Part shown: positions 1 to 8,354 of the stretch, in pieces
Position numbering within the stretch: position 1 is the first letter of the stretch
How the letters are laid out: each line of letters opens with the position of its first letter
The notes under the pieces: model-generated
The model's database searches: none
What the model was told of the DNA's origin: nothing
What the model saw: only the letters and a program-made list of their open reading frames with translations
Program-made: the position numbers and the translations under genes
Assembly (NCBI GenBank): GCA_036273715.1
Contig: DASUHB010000066.1
Location: 62,001-126,000 of the forward strand
DNA length: 64,000 nt
Reading direction: 5' to 3'
Source: Gemmatimonadaceae bacterium
GTDB taxonomy: Bacteria; Gemmatimonadota; Gemmatimonadetes; Gemmatimonadales; Gemmatimonadaceae

Positions 1-603
1 GGCTCGCTCGACGAAGACGAGTGGCGGATGGTGTGCAACCACCCGTGGATGGGCGTGCTGCAGCTCTTCCAGATGCGCGGCCAGAACGACATCCCCTACC
101 GCGCCATGGTCGTCGCGTTCGAGCACCACAAGAAGACGGACCTGAGCGGCTATCCGCGCCACGTTAGGCCTCGCGAGCTGAGCATCTACAGCAAAGTGGT
201 GGCCGTGTCCGATGCGTTCGACGCCGCCACGTCGCGGCGCGTCTACCAGACCGTGCCGCTCACGCCCGCCGACGTGCTCCAGGAGATGCGCGTCAACCCG
301 CGCCGCGGCATGGACCAGGTGCTGGTGAAAGCGTTCATGAGTCTCGTCGGCCACTATCCGGTGGGCACGCTGGTCGTGCTCGATACGTTCGAGCTCGCGC
401 TGGTTCATGCGGCCAGCCCCTCCCCGGATTCGATCTCGCGCCCTATCGTAAAGGTCGTCAGCGACGAGCGCGGCAACGTGCTCTTCCCGGGCACGCTCGT
501 GGATCTCACGGAACGGGATGCAGGCGGCGTGTTCAAGCGCACGATCATCAAGGTGGCAGATCCCGACCGCTATGGTATCCGCGTCAGCGACTACTACATC
601 TGA
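1..603 (+). CDS. HD-GYP domain protein, C-terminal part
   Basis: The reading frame is open from base 1 to the TGA at 601-603, so the N-terminus lies outside the window. About 40 residues in it shows HHKKTDLSGYP, which matches the HHExxDGxGYP signature of HD-GYP phosphodiesterase domains, followed by the usual helix (KVVAVSDAFDAATS) that carries a metal-site Asp. Family members hydrolyse cyclic di-GMP, but the first HD metal ligands are upstream of the window, so activity cannot be judged. The last roughly 80 residues form a small beta-rich tail. Its stop lies just inside the start region of trpA, suggesting co-transcription. Confidence 0.75.
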   Translation, partial: GSLDEDEWRMVCNHPWMGVLQLFQMRGQNDIPYRAMVVAFEHHKKTDLSGYPRHVRPRELSIYSKVVAVSDAFDAATSRRVYQTVPLTPADVLQEMRVNPRRGMDQVLVKAFMSLVGHYPVGTLVVLDTFELALVHAASPSPDSISRPIVKVVSDERGNVLFPGTLVDLTERDAGGVFKRTIIKVADPDRYGIRVSDYYI

Positions 604-1381
604 CCCGATCGCTCATACCTTCGCCGCGCTGGCCGAGCAGCGGCGCAAAGCACTCGTTGCCTACATCACCGCAGGACACCCGGACCGCGCGCGATCGCTG
701 GCGCTGATTCGCGCCATCGCGCGCGCCGGCGCCGACATCATCGAAGTCGGTGTGCCGTTCTCGGATCCGTTGGCCGACGGTCCCACCATCCAGGCCAGCT
801 CGCAAACGGCGCTCGCCAATGGCATGACGTTCGACGGAGCGCTCGAGCTCATCAGCGAAGCGGCTGTCGAAGTTCCGACCGTCGTGTTCACGTATCTCAA
901 TCCGCTGCTGGCGGCAGGCCGGGACGCGCTCGTTCGCGCGGCCCGGGCTGGAGCGAGCGGGTTGCTGCTCACCGATCTCCCGGTGGGCGCCGATCCTGAG
1001 CGAGAGGCGCGGATTGCGGCCGGGCCGCTCGCGTTCGTCCGGCTCGTGGCGCCGACGACGCCCGCAGCGCGCATGGCCGACATCGCGCGACACGGCAGCG
1101 GGTTCGTCTATCTCATCAGTCGGTTAGGCGTCACCGGCGCGCGGGACGACATCCCGGCCGATCTGCCGGCCACCGTTGCTCGCCTCCGCTCCGCGACGTC
1201 GCTGCCGATCTGTGTCGGCTTCGGCATCGCCCGGCCGGAGCAGGCGGTGGCCGTCGGACGCCTGGCCGATGGCGTCGCGGTGGGCAGCGCGCTGGTTCGA
1301 CGCGCGGGCGAGAGCGTGGACGCGGCGGCGGCGTTCGTCGCATCGCTCCGCGCCGCGCTCGACGCCGGCGTCCGTGGATGA
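572..1381 (+). CDS. trpA: Tryptophan synthase alpha chain
   Basis: TrpA cleaves indole-3-glycerol phosphate to indole and glyceraldehyde-3-phosphate in the last step of tryptophan synthesis, normally in complex with TrpB. The product is 269 aa, close to the 268 of E. coli. The signature VGVPFSDPLADGPTIQ is present with the catalytic pair Glu58 and Asp69, and the phosphate-binding glycines appear in VGFGI and VAVGSALV. The ATG at 572 overlaps the preceding gene by 32 nt. It was chosen because it gives a normal-length leader before the first beta strand (ALVAYITAG); an ATG at 518 would add 18 unlikely residues. No trpB or other trp gene is nearby. Confidence 0.93.
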   Translation: MVSASATTTSDPIAHTFAALAEQRRKALVAYITAGHPDRARSLALIRAIARAGADIIEVGVPFSDPLADGPTIQASSQTALANGMTFDGALELISEAAVEVPTVVFTYLNPLLAAGRDALVRAARAGASGLLLTDLPVGADPEREARIAAGPLAFVRLVAPTTPAARMADIARHGSGFVYLISRLGVTGARDDIPADLPATVARLRSATSLPICVGFGIARPEQAVAVGRLADGVAVGSALVRRAGESVDAAAAFVASLRAALDAGVRG

Positions 1382-1426
1382 CCTGCCGGTCGGCCTAACG
1401 CATCTCCCCCGAATCCCATCGATGCC

Positions 1427-1945
1427 ATGATTGTCCGCCTCTCGCTCCTGGGCGCGCTCGCGCTCGCCTCGCTGGTCACGGTGTCCGCATCGGCGCAGTA
1501 CGCGCACCCACGCGGCCAACCCATCGATGGCATCGCCTGCGACGCGCTCGAGGGACAGCGCATCCACATTCACCAGCATCTGGCGATCTATGATCACGGG
1601 ACGCCGGTGGACGTGCCGTACGACGTGGGCCGGCCGCACGACGTCCCGTGCCTCTACTGGCTGCACACGCACACGCCGGACGGCATCATCCACATTGAAG
1701 CGCCGGTGAACCGATCGTTCACGTTAGGTAACTTCTTCGACGTGTGGGTGCAGCCGCTGAGCCGGACGGAGGCGGCGAGCGCCGAGCTCGCAGCGGGCGA
1801 GCAGATGCGGGTGTGGGTAAACGGGACGCCGTACACCGGGGACCCGCGGGCCATCGCGCTCGGGAACCACACCGACATCGTGATCGAGGTCGGACGGCCG
1901 TTCGTCACACCGCGGCCGTTCACGGCGTGGAACGGCGCGCAGTGA
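1427..1945 (+). CDS. Secreted protein of unknown function, His-rich motif
   Basis: The protein is 172 aa with a clear Sec signal peptide (MIVRLSLLGALALASLVTVSASA, cleavage near residue 23). The mature part contains IHIHQHLAIYDHG, then YWLHTHTPDGIIHIEAP and FTLGNFFDVWVQP. The paired histidine strings suggest metal binding, but this is inference. I have seen the HTHxxDGIIHIE / FTLGxFFDVW pattern in uncharacterised proteins of several high-GC phyla; no function is established to my knowledge. It sits between trpA (45 nt upstream) and the convergent RqcH-like gene and may be transcribed with trpA. Confidence 0.6.
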   Translation: MIVRLSLLGALALASLVTVSASAQYAHPRGQPIDGIACDALEGQRIHIHQHLAIYDHGTPVDVPYDVGRPHDVPCLYWLHTHTPDGIIHIEAPVNRSFTLGNFFDVWVQPLSRTEAASAELAAGEQMRVWVNGTPYTGDPRAIALGNHTDIVIEVGRPFVTPRPFTAWNGAQ

Positions 1946-1952
1946 CGCGCGC

Positions 1953-3389
1953 CTAACGGGAGTCGCGCAGCGCCCGCTCGAGCGCGTCGTCGGGACGCAC
2001 CATCAGGGTGCGCTCCTCGCGCAGGATCACCGTGCCGGGCGCCGCGCCGCGCGGTTTGCGCACGTGCTTGCGCCGCGTCCAGTCGACCGGTACCACCGCG
2101 GACCCGCGCGCCTTGCTGTGCCAGGCGGCGAGCACCGCGGCTTCGCGGAGATCGCGGGCGGGCGGGGCATCGGCGTTGCTCCAGCGGAGCACGACGTGGG
2201 CGCCGGCCGCGTCGCGCGCGTGCAGCCACACGTCGTTGGGCGCTGCGGCGCCGAAGGTGAGCGCATCGTTCGACGCGGCGCCGCGACCGACCCAGATCGC
2301 CAGGCCGCCCGACGACCGGTACGTCCGATAGGGCAGCCGCGGCGCGGCGCCCGGCGACCGGCCCCCGGGACGGCCGCGCGCGCCTAACTCGGTTGGGCGC
2401 CCGGACGGCGGGCCGGCCGCGGCCGCCTCGAGGCGCGCCGGCAGCAGGGCCAGCGCCCGCTCCTTCGACCGCGCATCGGCGTAGAGACGCGCCGCCGCCG
2501 CCGGCGCCCGCTCGCGCGCCCGCGGCGCAATCGGCCACTCGAGGCCGCCGGGCAGCGACACCACCGCCGGCGCGGGAACGTCGCCCATGGCAAGGAGCAC
2601 GTCGGCCGCCGCGCGCACCCGCGCCGCGTCGCGCGCGCGGTCGAGCTCCCCGCGCATCCGTTCCATGGCGCGCCGCCGTCGCGCATCGATCGGCGCCGTC
2701 GCCGGCGACTCCGGAGCGAGGATCTCGCCGGAGTCGAGCAGAGAGCCGACCAACTCCGCCTCATCGCAGAACGGAAACGGCACGAGCCGCTCGCCGCACC
2801 GCGCCGGATGAGCGGGCGCATCCGAACACATCAGGTGGTAGCGTTCCACGGCGTCAGCCGGATGCGCGATCATCCACGATGCGATGATCGGGCTCATCCA
2901 CCGGCCGCCCAAGAGCGTTGCAGTGTCGCCGGCGCGCGCGGCGGCGGAGAGGGCGTCGTCGACGAGCTCGGGACGCGGCTCGACGCGTGGCGGAAGCTCG
3001 GCCCCGACCGCTTCCAGTTTCGCGCCGCCGGCGTCGCGCAGCACGGCCCCGCGGGCGCGCGGCACCGCGCTCAGGATGAGATCGGCGCGTCGATCCTCCG
3101 AGCCCTTGAACCGACCCGGACGAACCAGCTCGACGACGATCCGGCGATCATCGAGCGGTGCGCGCACGGCACGTACCGTCCATCCGCGCATGACGCCGCC
3201 TGCCCGCTCGAGCGGTCCGGCATCCACTGCCCGGACGTCATCGTGGTCGAGCTCGAACCGCACTGTCCGGCCGTCGACGCCAACGGATACCGCACGCGCG
3301 TCGCGATCGAAGCGGCAGCCGTCGATGCGGCGGCCGCGCCATCGCGCGTCCAGCTCGCGCGCGAGATGCCGAGCGGTCAGGCTGTCCAC
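1953..3389 (-). CDS. rqcH: NFACT / RqcH-like ribosome quality control protein
   Basis: The product is 478 aa with an N-terminal NFACT-N domain and a C-terminal NFACT-R region (RTYRSSGGLAIWVGRG, NDVWLHARDAAGAHVVLR). Bacterial RqcH (Rqc2 homologue) binds stalled 50S subunits and adds alanine tails. The Asp-Arg pair needed for tailing in B. subtilis has a plausible counterpart at Asp81-Arg82 (PLDDRRIVVEL). The protein is about 90 residues shorter than the usual roughly 570, mainly in the central coiled-coil region, which here is Ala/Arg-rich. It is divergent from folK with a 55-bp gap and convergent with the secreted-protein gene. An alternative name is fibronectin-binding-like FbpA. Confidence 0.82.
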   Translation of the reverse strand: MDSLTARHLARELDARWRGRRIDGCRFDRDARAVSVGVDGRTVRFELDHDDVRAVDAGPLERAGGVMRGWTVRAVRAPLDDRRIVVELVRPGRFKGSEDRRADLILSAVPRARGAVLRDAGGAKLEAVGAELPPRVEPRPELVDDALSAAARAGDTATLLGGRWMSPIIASWMIAHPADAVERYHLMCSDAPAHPARCGERLVPFPFCDEAELVGSLLDSGEILAPESPATAPIDARRRRAMERMRGELDRARDAARVRAAADVLLAMGDVPAPAVVSLPGGLEWPIAPRARERAPAAAARLYADARSKERALALLPARLEAAAAGPPSGRPTELGARGRPGGRSPGAAPRLPYRTYRSSGGLAIWVGRGAASNDALTFGAAAPNDVWLHARDAAGAHVVLRWSNADAPPARDLREAAVLAAWHSKARGSAVVPVDWTRRKHVRKPRGAAPGTVILREERTLMVRPDDALERALRDSR

Positions 3390-3444
3390 GACGCGAGGTT
3401 TGACACGCGCGGACGATGCCCGTACGTTCCGGCGCTGTCAACAG

Positions 3445-3870
3445 ATGCGTGACATCGCCTACATCGCGCTCGGATCCAACCTGGGCGACAGAGCCGGATA
3501 TCTGGCCTTCGCCCGCGCGCGGCTTGCGGCGCTTCCGGGAAGCCGCCTCCTCGACGCATCTTCCGTGGAAGAAACCGCTCCGTTGGGAAACATCCCGCAC
3601 GGCGGCGGACCGTACCTCAACCAGATGGTCGCGCTCGAAACGACGCTCGCGCCCCATGTGCTGCTCGACGCCCTGCACAAAATCGAGCACGAGGCAAAGC
3701 GCGAACGCACGATCCGGTGGGGACCGCGGACACTGGACTTGGACATCGTCATGTTCGACGCGCAGACCGTTTCGGATCCGGATCTCACCGTCCCGCACCC
3801 GGGCCTGGGCCACCGCGATTTCTGGGATCGCGAGCTCGCCGAGCTCAGAGCGAAGGCGGGCGATCGATGA
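3445..3870 (+). CDS. folK: 6-hydroxymethyl-7,8-dihydropterin pyrophosphokinase
   Basis: HPPK transfers pyrophosphate from ATP to hydroxymethyl-dihydropterin in folate synthesis. The protein is 141 aa. It opens with IAYIALGSNLGDR, typical of the family, and carries the ATP/Mg motif RWGPRTLDLDIVMFD with the two metal-binding aspartates. The ATG at 3445 was chosen because it is immediately before the first conserved strand. Its stop overlaps the panB start (ATGA), so folK, panB and panC form a B-vitamin transcription unit. Confidence 0.92.
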   Translation: MRDIAYIALGSNLGDRAGYLAFARARLAALPGSRLLDASSVEETAPLGNIPHGGGPYLNQMVALETTLAPHVLLDALHKIEHEAKRERTIRWGPRTLDLDIVMFDAQTVSDPDLTVPHPGLGHRDFWDRELAELRAKAGDR

Positions 3871-4700
3871 GCAGCGAAGTCGGACCACCGCAGTCGAGCG
3901 CCAAGCGGGTCGGCATTCGCGACGTGCGCGCGCGAAAGGGTCGAGCCGAAAAACTGGTCGTGCTGACCGCGTACGACGCGCTGTTTGCGCGGCTCGTCGA
4001 TGAGAGCGGCGTCGACATCGTGCTGGTGGGCGATTCGGCCGGCACCGTGTTGTTGGGTTACGAGACGACGATTCCGGTGACGCTCGACCAGATGATCGAC
4101 CACGCGGCGGCCGCGCGCCGCGGCGTCAAGCGAGCGCTGCTCACCGTGGACATGCCGTTTCTCACCTATCAGGTGAGCGCCGAGCAAGCGGTGATCAACT
4201 GCGGCCGCGTGATGCAGGAGTCGGGCGCCGACAGCGTGAAGATGGAAGGCGGCGGCGCCGATGTGCTGCGCGCCATCCGGGCGGTGACCGACGTCGGCAT
4301 CCCGGTCATGGGCCACCTGGGCTACACGCCGCAGTCCGAGCATTCGTTAGGCAGGAGCCGCGTGCAGGGACGCGAGGAGCGCGATGCGGCGGCGTTGGTC
4401 GAGCAGGCCAAGCGCGTCGAGGATGCCGGCGCCTTCGCGATCGTGCTCGAGCTCATTCCTGCTGCGCTGGCCCGCGCGGTGACCGGCGCCGTGACGGTGC
4501 CGACGATCGGTATCGGCGCCGGCGCGGACTGCGACGGGCAGGTGCTCGTGCTGCACGACATGCTGGGCCTCAACGATCGGTTCACTCCCAAATTCCTCAA
4601 GCGCTACGCGACGCTTGCCGAAGACGTGCGGTCTGCCGTGCGCCGATTCGGCGACGACGTGCGCGCCGGCCGCTATCCCGATGACGACCATAGCTTCTAG
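3867..4700 (+). CDS. panB: 3-methyl-2-oxobutanoate hydroxymethyltransferase
   Basis: PanB makes ketopantoate from 2-oxoisovalerate using methylene-tetrahydrofolate, the first committed step to pantothenate. The 277-aa product shows the family blocks VLVGDSAGTVLLGY, TVDMPFLTYQ, VKMEGG, VMGHLGYTPQS and TIGIGAGADCDGQVLVLHDMLG, covering the Mg-binding Asp and the substrate residues. Start at the ATG inside the ATGA overlap with folK. panC starts 1 nt after its stop, so the two successive pathway enzymes are directly coupled. Confidence 0.95.
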   Translation: MSSEVGPPQSSAKRVGIRDVRARKGRAEKLVVLTAYDALFARLVDESGVDIVLVGDSAGTVLLGYETTIPVTLDQMIDHAAAARRGVKRALLTVDMPFLTYQVSAEQAVINCGRVMQESGADSVKMEGGGADVLRAIRAVTDVGIPVMGHLGYTPQSEHSLGRSRVQGREERDAAALVEQAKRVEDAGAFAIVLELIPAALARAVTGAVTVPTIGIGAGADCDGQVLVLHDMLGLNDRFTPKFLKRYATLAEDVRSAVRRFGDDVRAGRYPDDDHSF

Positions 4701-4701
4701 C

Positions 4702-5550
4702 ATGCGGATCATAGATCGGATTGCTGCGCTCCGCAGCGCGCTCGCGGAGCCGCGGCGGCGCGGGCACGCCGTGGCGCTCGTCCCGACGATGGGCTACCTG
4801 CACGAAGGACATCTGCAACTCGCCGACGAAGCGCGGCGCCATGCGGCAGTCGTGGTGGTGAGCGTCTTCGTGAATCCCATGCAGTTCGGGCCGCACGAGG
4901 ACTACACCCGCTATCCGCGCGACCTCGAGGGCGACGCGATGAAGGCCGAACGCCGCGGCGTGGATGTGTTGTTCGCGCCGTCGGTCGAGGAGATGTATGC
5001 GGGCGACCGCACGGTGGTGGTGACGCCGCTCAGTCTGGCCGATCGGTGGGAAGGCGCGGCGCGGCCGGGGCATTTCACCGGCGTGCTCACGATCGTGACC
5101 AAGTTGTTCAACATCGTGCAGCCAACGGTTGCCGTGTTTGGACAGAAGGACATTCAGCAGGCGACGCTCATTCGATCGCTGACGCGGGAGCTGGATTTCG
5201 GCGTGCGCATCATCGTCGCCCCGACGGTGCGGGAGCAGGACGGGCTGGCGATGTCGAGCCGGAACGCGTATCTGTCGAACGAGGAGCGGAAGCGGGCGCT
5301 GGTGTTGTATCGGACGCTGCGCGCCATCGCCGACGCGTTCGACGGCGGGCAGTACGACGCCGTGGAGCTGGAGCAGTTAGGCTGGGAGGTTCTGGCGACC
5401 GAGCCGGAGGTGCAAGTGGACTACCTGGCCATCGTCGATCCGACGCGGCTCGAACCCGTCGCGGTCGCGGAGCAGGGCACGATCGTCGCGATTGCGGCGC
5501 GTGTGGGGACGACACGCCTCATCGACAACGTCATCCTCGGCGGCACGTGA
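4702..5550 (+). CDS. panC: Pantothenate synthetase
   Basis: PanC joins pantoate and beta-alanine with ATP. The product is 282 aa. It shows the HIGH-type nucleotide motif (PTMGYLHEGHL), FVNPMQFGPHEDYTRYPR, the FGQKDIQQ block and the KMSKS-like SSRNAYLS region. The ATG at 4702 follows the panB stop directly. The stop overlaps a GTG start of the next gene (GTGA), so expression of the GlmU-like gene is likely translationally coupled. Confidence 0.95.
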   Translation: MRIIDRIAALRSALAEPRRRGHAVALVPTMGYLHEGHLQLADEARRHAAVVVVSVFVNPMQFGPHEDYTRYPRDLEGDAMKAERRGVDVLFAPSVEEMYAGDRTVVVTPLSLADRWEGAARPGHFTGVLTIVTKLFNIVQPTVAVFGQKDIQQATLIRSLTRELDFGVRIIVAPTVREQDGLAMSSRNAYLSNEERKRALVLYRTLRAIADAFDGGQYDAVELEQLGWEVLATEPEVQVDYLAIVDPTRLEPVAVAEQGTIVAIAARVGTTRLIDNVILGGT

Positions 5551-6377
5551 CGTGGAGTGCCGTCGTTGCAGCGCTTGATGACGGCGATACGTTCCGGTCG
5601 CGCGTCAGCGTCTACCTGCATCCGTTAGCCGGCCGGCCGATCGTCTGGCACGTGGTGCGCGCGCTGGAGACGGTGTCACCGGCGCCGGGCCTGGTGCGCG
5701 TGCTGCATCGCGCCAACACGATGTTCGCCATGCCGGAGATGTCGGTGCCGCTGATGATGGACCCGATTCCCGATGGCCAGGAGCTGATCGCGCTGCGCGC
5801 GGCGGTGACGGCGCCCGGGGTCTGCGTGCTCATGGATGGCGCGTCTCCGTTAGTCGCACCGCCGACGATTGCGCGGCTGCTGCGCGCCGGCGAGGGCGGG
5901 ATCGCGGGGCTGCCCGATGCGCAGGCCGACGGGCGGTACATCGCGGTGGGCGGCGAGGGGCCGGCGCTGGCGTCGGCGGAAGACCCGCGGCAGCCCGCGG
6001 GCGCGGTGCGCATCGCCGCGACGTCGCCTGATGAGTTGATCCGCGTGCTCGACCGCCACACGCTCGCCGACGCATCGGTTGCCTTACGGAACCGGCTGGT
6101 GCGCAAGCATGAAGCAGCGGGGGTGAGTTTCGTGCTGCCCGAGACCACGTGGGTCGACGCCGACGTCCGGATCGGCGCCGACAGCGTGATCTATCCGGGC
6201 GCCGTGCTCGAGGGACAGACCGAGATCGGCAGCGAGTGCGTGATCGGTCCGTACACGCGCATCGTCGATGCGTCCATCGGACGCGGGGCAGAGCTCAAGG
6301 GGTGGAACTACGTCGCGCGCACCAGCATCCGGAACCACGCCGTCCTCGAGCCGTATGTGCGACGCGGCTTCGATTGA
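5547..6377 (+). CDS. GlmU-like protein with degenerate nucleotidyltransferase loop and hexapeptide-repeat tail
   Basis: The product is 276 aa starting at a GTG overlapping the panC stop. Residues after about 20 resemble GlmU (YLHPLAGRPIVWHVVRALE), and the last 80 residues are left-handed beta-helix repeats (RIGADSVIYPGAVLEG, GSECVIGPYTRI). The G-loop that defines the pyrophosphorylase (LAAGxGTRMxS) is absent: the N-terminus reads WSAVVAALDDGDTFRSRV instead. The helix is short and lacks the acetyltransferase histidine region of full-length GlmU (about 450 aa). It may be a non-catalytic or altered sugar-nucleotide protein. Function unknown; the family resemblance is clear. Confidence 0.65.
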   Translation: MTWSAVVAALDDGDTFRSRVSVYLHPLAGRPIVWHVVRALETVSPAPGLVRVLHRANTMFAMPEMSVPLMMDPIPDGQELIALRAAVTAPGVCVLMDGASPLVAPPTIARLLRAGEGGIAGLPDAQADGRYIAVGGEGPALASAEDPRQPAGAVRIAATSPDELIRVLDRHTLADASVALRNRLVRKHEAAGVSFVLPETTWVDADVRIGADSVIYPGAVLEGQTEIGSECVIGPYTRIVDASIGRGAELKGWNYVARTSIRNHAVLEPYVRRGFD

Positions 6378-6900
6378 GCTGCCTGCGTGGGCGCAGGTGA
6401 CGGCGGCGCGGCGCGAGCACATCGCCCGCGTGACGGCGCTGCTCGTCGGGTGGGCGCACGCGCTTGGCCTAACGGAAGAGGCGTGCCGGGCCTGGCGCGA
6501 CGCCGGCTTGTGGCACGATGCGATGCGCGACGCGGGCGAGGCCGAGCTCCGCGCGTGGGCGCGGGACGGCACGCTGCCCGTCGGGCTGCTGCACGGGCCG
6601 GCGGCGGCCAACCGGCTCGCGCACGACGGCGAGGCGCGGCGTGAGGTGATCGAAGCGATCCGCTGGCACACGATCGGATCCGACGCCTGGGGGCAGACGG
6701 GGCGCGCGCTGTACATGGCCGACTATCTCGAGCCCGGCCGCGCGTTCTCGCGCGCCGATCGGGCGTATCTCGCGGCGCAGGTGCCGGTTGATTTCGACGG
6801 CACGTTCCGGCAGGTCGTGCGGCATCGCCTCGACTGGTCATTGCGGGAAGGACACGAGCTGTACCCGACGGCGGTGGCGTTATGGAACTCGGTCCGGTGA
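6355..6900 (+). CDS. yqeK: YqeK-like HD-domain hydrolase (Ap4A hydrolase family)
   Basis: The protein is 181 aa. It carries an HD-type metal site (GLWHDAMRD near residue 55), then AIRWHTIG and ALYMADYLEPGR, the latter being the hallmark of YqeK proteins, which cleave Ap4A symmetrically to ADP in Firmicutes. The ATG at 6355 lies within the end of the GlmU-like gene (23-nt overlap). In many genomes yqeK is followed by rsfS; here it is followed by a LytR_C-domain gene overlapping by 19 nt, as also happens near yqeK-rsfS loci in other bacteria. Confidence 0.72.
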   Translation: MCDAASIELPAWAQVTAARREHIARVTALLVGWAHALGLTEEACRAWRDAGLWHDAMRDAGEAELRAWARDGTLPVGLLHGPAAANRLAHDGEARREVIEAIRWHTIGSDAWGQTGRALYMADYLEPGRAFSRADRAYLAAQVPVDFDGTFRQVVRHRLDWSLREGHELYPTAVALWNSVR

Positions 6901-7343
6901 TCGAACGCTGGGCGATTCGCATCCTGGTCGCGCTCGTGCTTCTGGGCGCACTGATCGGCGGGGCCGTGGTGGCGACGCGGAAGCCGCCGGCGCGCGGCGG
7001 CGTCGTGGTTGCGTTAGGCGGTCAGACCGGCCGGGCGCCCGCCGGCGTGCGGGTGCGCGTCGAGGTGCTCAACGCCTCGCACGTCATCGGCCTGGCCCGC
7101 CGCGCGACGCTGTACCTTCGCGATCGCGGATTCGACGTGGTGGAGTCCGGCAACGCCGGCGGCGCGCGGCGCGACACCACGCTGGTGCTCGACCGATCGG
7201 GGCATGCGGACTGGGCTGCATCGGTGGCGCGGGCGATGGGCGAGGCCCAAACGCTCGCGCGCCCCGACAGCTCACACGACGTGGACGTGACCGTGCTCGT
7301 CGGCGCGGCGTGGCGGCCGCCGGCCGAGCCGTTCTACCCGTAG
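6882..7343 (+). CDS. Membrane-anchored LytR C-terminal domain protein
   Basis: The protein is 153 aa. Residues 10-31 form one membrane segment (IRILVALVLLGALIGGAVVA). After a short linker comes a LytR_C-type domain (VRVEVLNASHVIGLARRATLYLRDRGFDVV) that extends to the C-terminus. This domain is found at the end of LytR-CpsA-Psr cell-wall ligases, but the catalytic domain is absent, so it may bind wall or nucleotide-like ligands outside the membrane. It overlaps yqeK at its 5' end and runs 72 nt into the 3' end of the opposing rlmN gene. Confidence 0.7.
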   Translation: MELGPVIERWAIRILVALVLLGALIGGAVVATRKPPARGGVVVALGGQTGRAPAGVRVRVEVLNASHVIGLARRATLYLRDRGFDVVESGNAGGARRDTTLVLDRSGHADWAASVARAMGEAQTLARPDSSHDVDVTVLVGAAWRPPAEPFYP

Positions 7344-8354
7344 TTGGCCGCAGGCCGCGGCGATGTCCGTGCCGCGACTCTTGCGAATGGCCACCTCGAC
7401 GCCCGCGCCCCGGATGACGCGCGCGAAGCGTGCGATGTCGCGCGGCGACGTCGCACGAAACTCCGCGCCGCCGCCCTCGTGCAACGGGATGAGATTGACG
7501 AACGCGCGGCAGCTCTTGGCCAGCCGCGCCAGCTCGAGCGCGTGGGCGCCGGTGTCGTTGACGCCGCCTAACATCACGTACTCGAACGTGACGCGCCGGT
7601 CGAACGACCGCGCCGCGGCGATGACGTCGGCGAGCGGATACTTGGTGTTGATCGGCATGAGCTCGCGCCGGAGCGCATCCGACGGCGCGTGGATCGAGAG
7701 CGCGAGCCGGAACTGCTCGGGCCGTTTCGCGAGCGCGAGGATGCCGGGCAGGACACCGACCGTGGACACCGTGATGTGACGGGCGCCGATGCCCAACGCC
7801 TCGGGGGCGTTGAGGATCGTCAAGGCGGCGTCGACGGCCTTCCAGTTCATGAGCGGCTCGCCCATGCCCATGAACACGACGTTCGTCACGCGGACCGGCT
7901 CGTCGATGAGCCGCATCTCGCGCACCTGCGCCGCGATCTCCCACGCCGCAAGATTGCGCACGAATCCCATCCGGCCGGTGGCGCAGAACGCGCACTGGAG
8001 CGCGCAGCCCGCCTGCGACGAGATGCAGAGCGTGACGCGGTCATCGTCGGGAATGGCGACGGTCTCGATCGCCTGTCCGTCCGGCAAGCCGAACAGAAAC
8101 TTCTGCGTTCCATCGGTCGAGCGCTGCCGCGCGAGGAGCTCGAGCCTGGGGAGCGCGAAGCGTTCGCCTAACGTAGTGCGCATCGCTGCCGGGAGCTCCG
8201 TAGCCTCGGCGAACGACGCCGCAGGCGTGTGCCACAGGCGACGGAGCACCTGCCGGGCGCGATAGGCCGGCTCACCCCGCTCGGCGAAGAACCGCGTGAG
8301 GGCGCCGAGGGCGTCGGCGGGCGTGAGGTCGAGCAGATTGAGCGATTCGGGCAC
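7272..8354 (-). CDS. rlmN: Dual-specificity 23S rRNA/tRNA adenine-C2 methyltransferase
   Basis: RlmN is a radical SAM enzyme that methylates A2503 of 23S rRNA and A37 of some tRNAs. The [4Fe-4S] motif CALQCAFC supplies Cys117, Cys121 and Cys124, and the conserved catalytic Cys near the C-terminus is in GTDIAAACGQL. The family blocks VVFMGMGEPLMN, STVGVLPGI and LSIHAPSD are intact. I prefer the GTG at 8354 (MPESLNLLDL), which matches the family N-terminus; an in-frame ATG at 8429 would add 25 residues through a lower-GC region into a repeat element. About 24 residues after the Cys motif overlap the opposing LytR_C gene. Confidence 0.9.
   Translation of the reverse strand: MPESLNLLDLTPADALGALTRFFAERGEPAYRARQVLRRLWHTPAASFAEATELPAAMRTTLGERFALPRLELLARQRSTDGTQKFLFGLPDGQAIETVAIPDDDRVTLCISSQAGCALQCAFCATGRMGFVRNLAAWEIAAQVREMRLIDEPVRVTNVVFMGMGEPLMNWKAVDAALTILNAPEALGIGARHITVSTVGVLPGILALAKRPEQFRLALSIHAPSDALRRELMPINTKYPLADVIAAARSFDRRVTFEYVMLGGVNDTGAHALELARLAKSCRAFVNLIPLHEGGGAEFRATSPRDIARFARVIRGAGVEVAIRKSRGTDIAAACGQLRVERLGRRPPRRADEHGHVHVV

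Noticed and set aside
2384-2887. Long alternative frames opposite the NFACT gene
   Set aside because: Arg/Pro/Ala-rich shadows of a high-GC gene with no recognisable domain.
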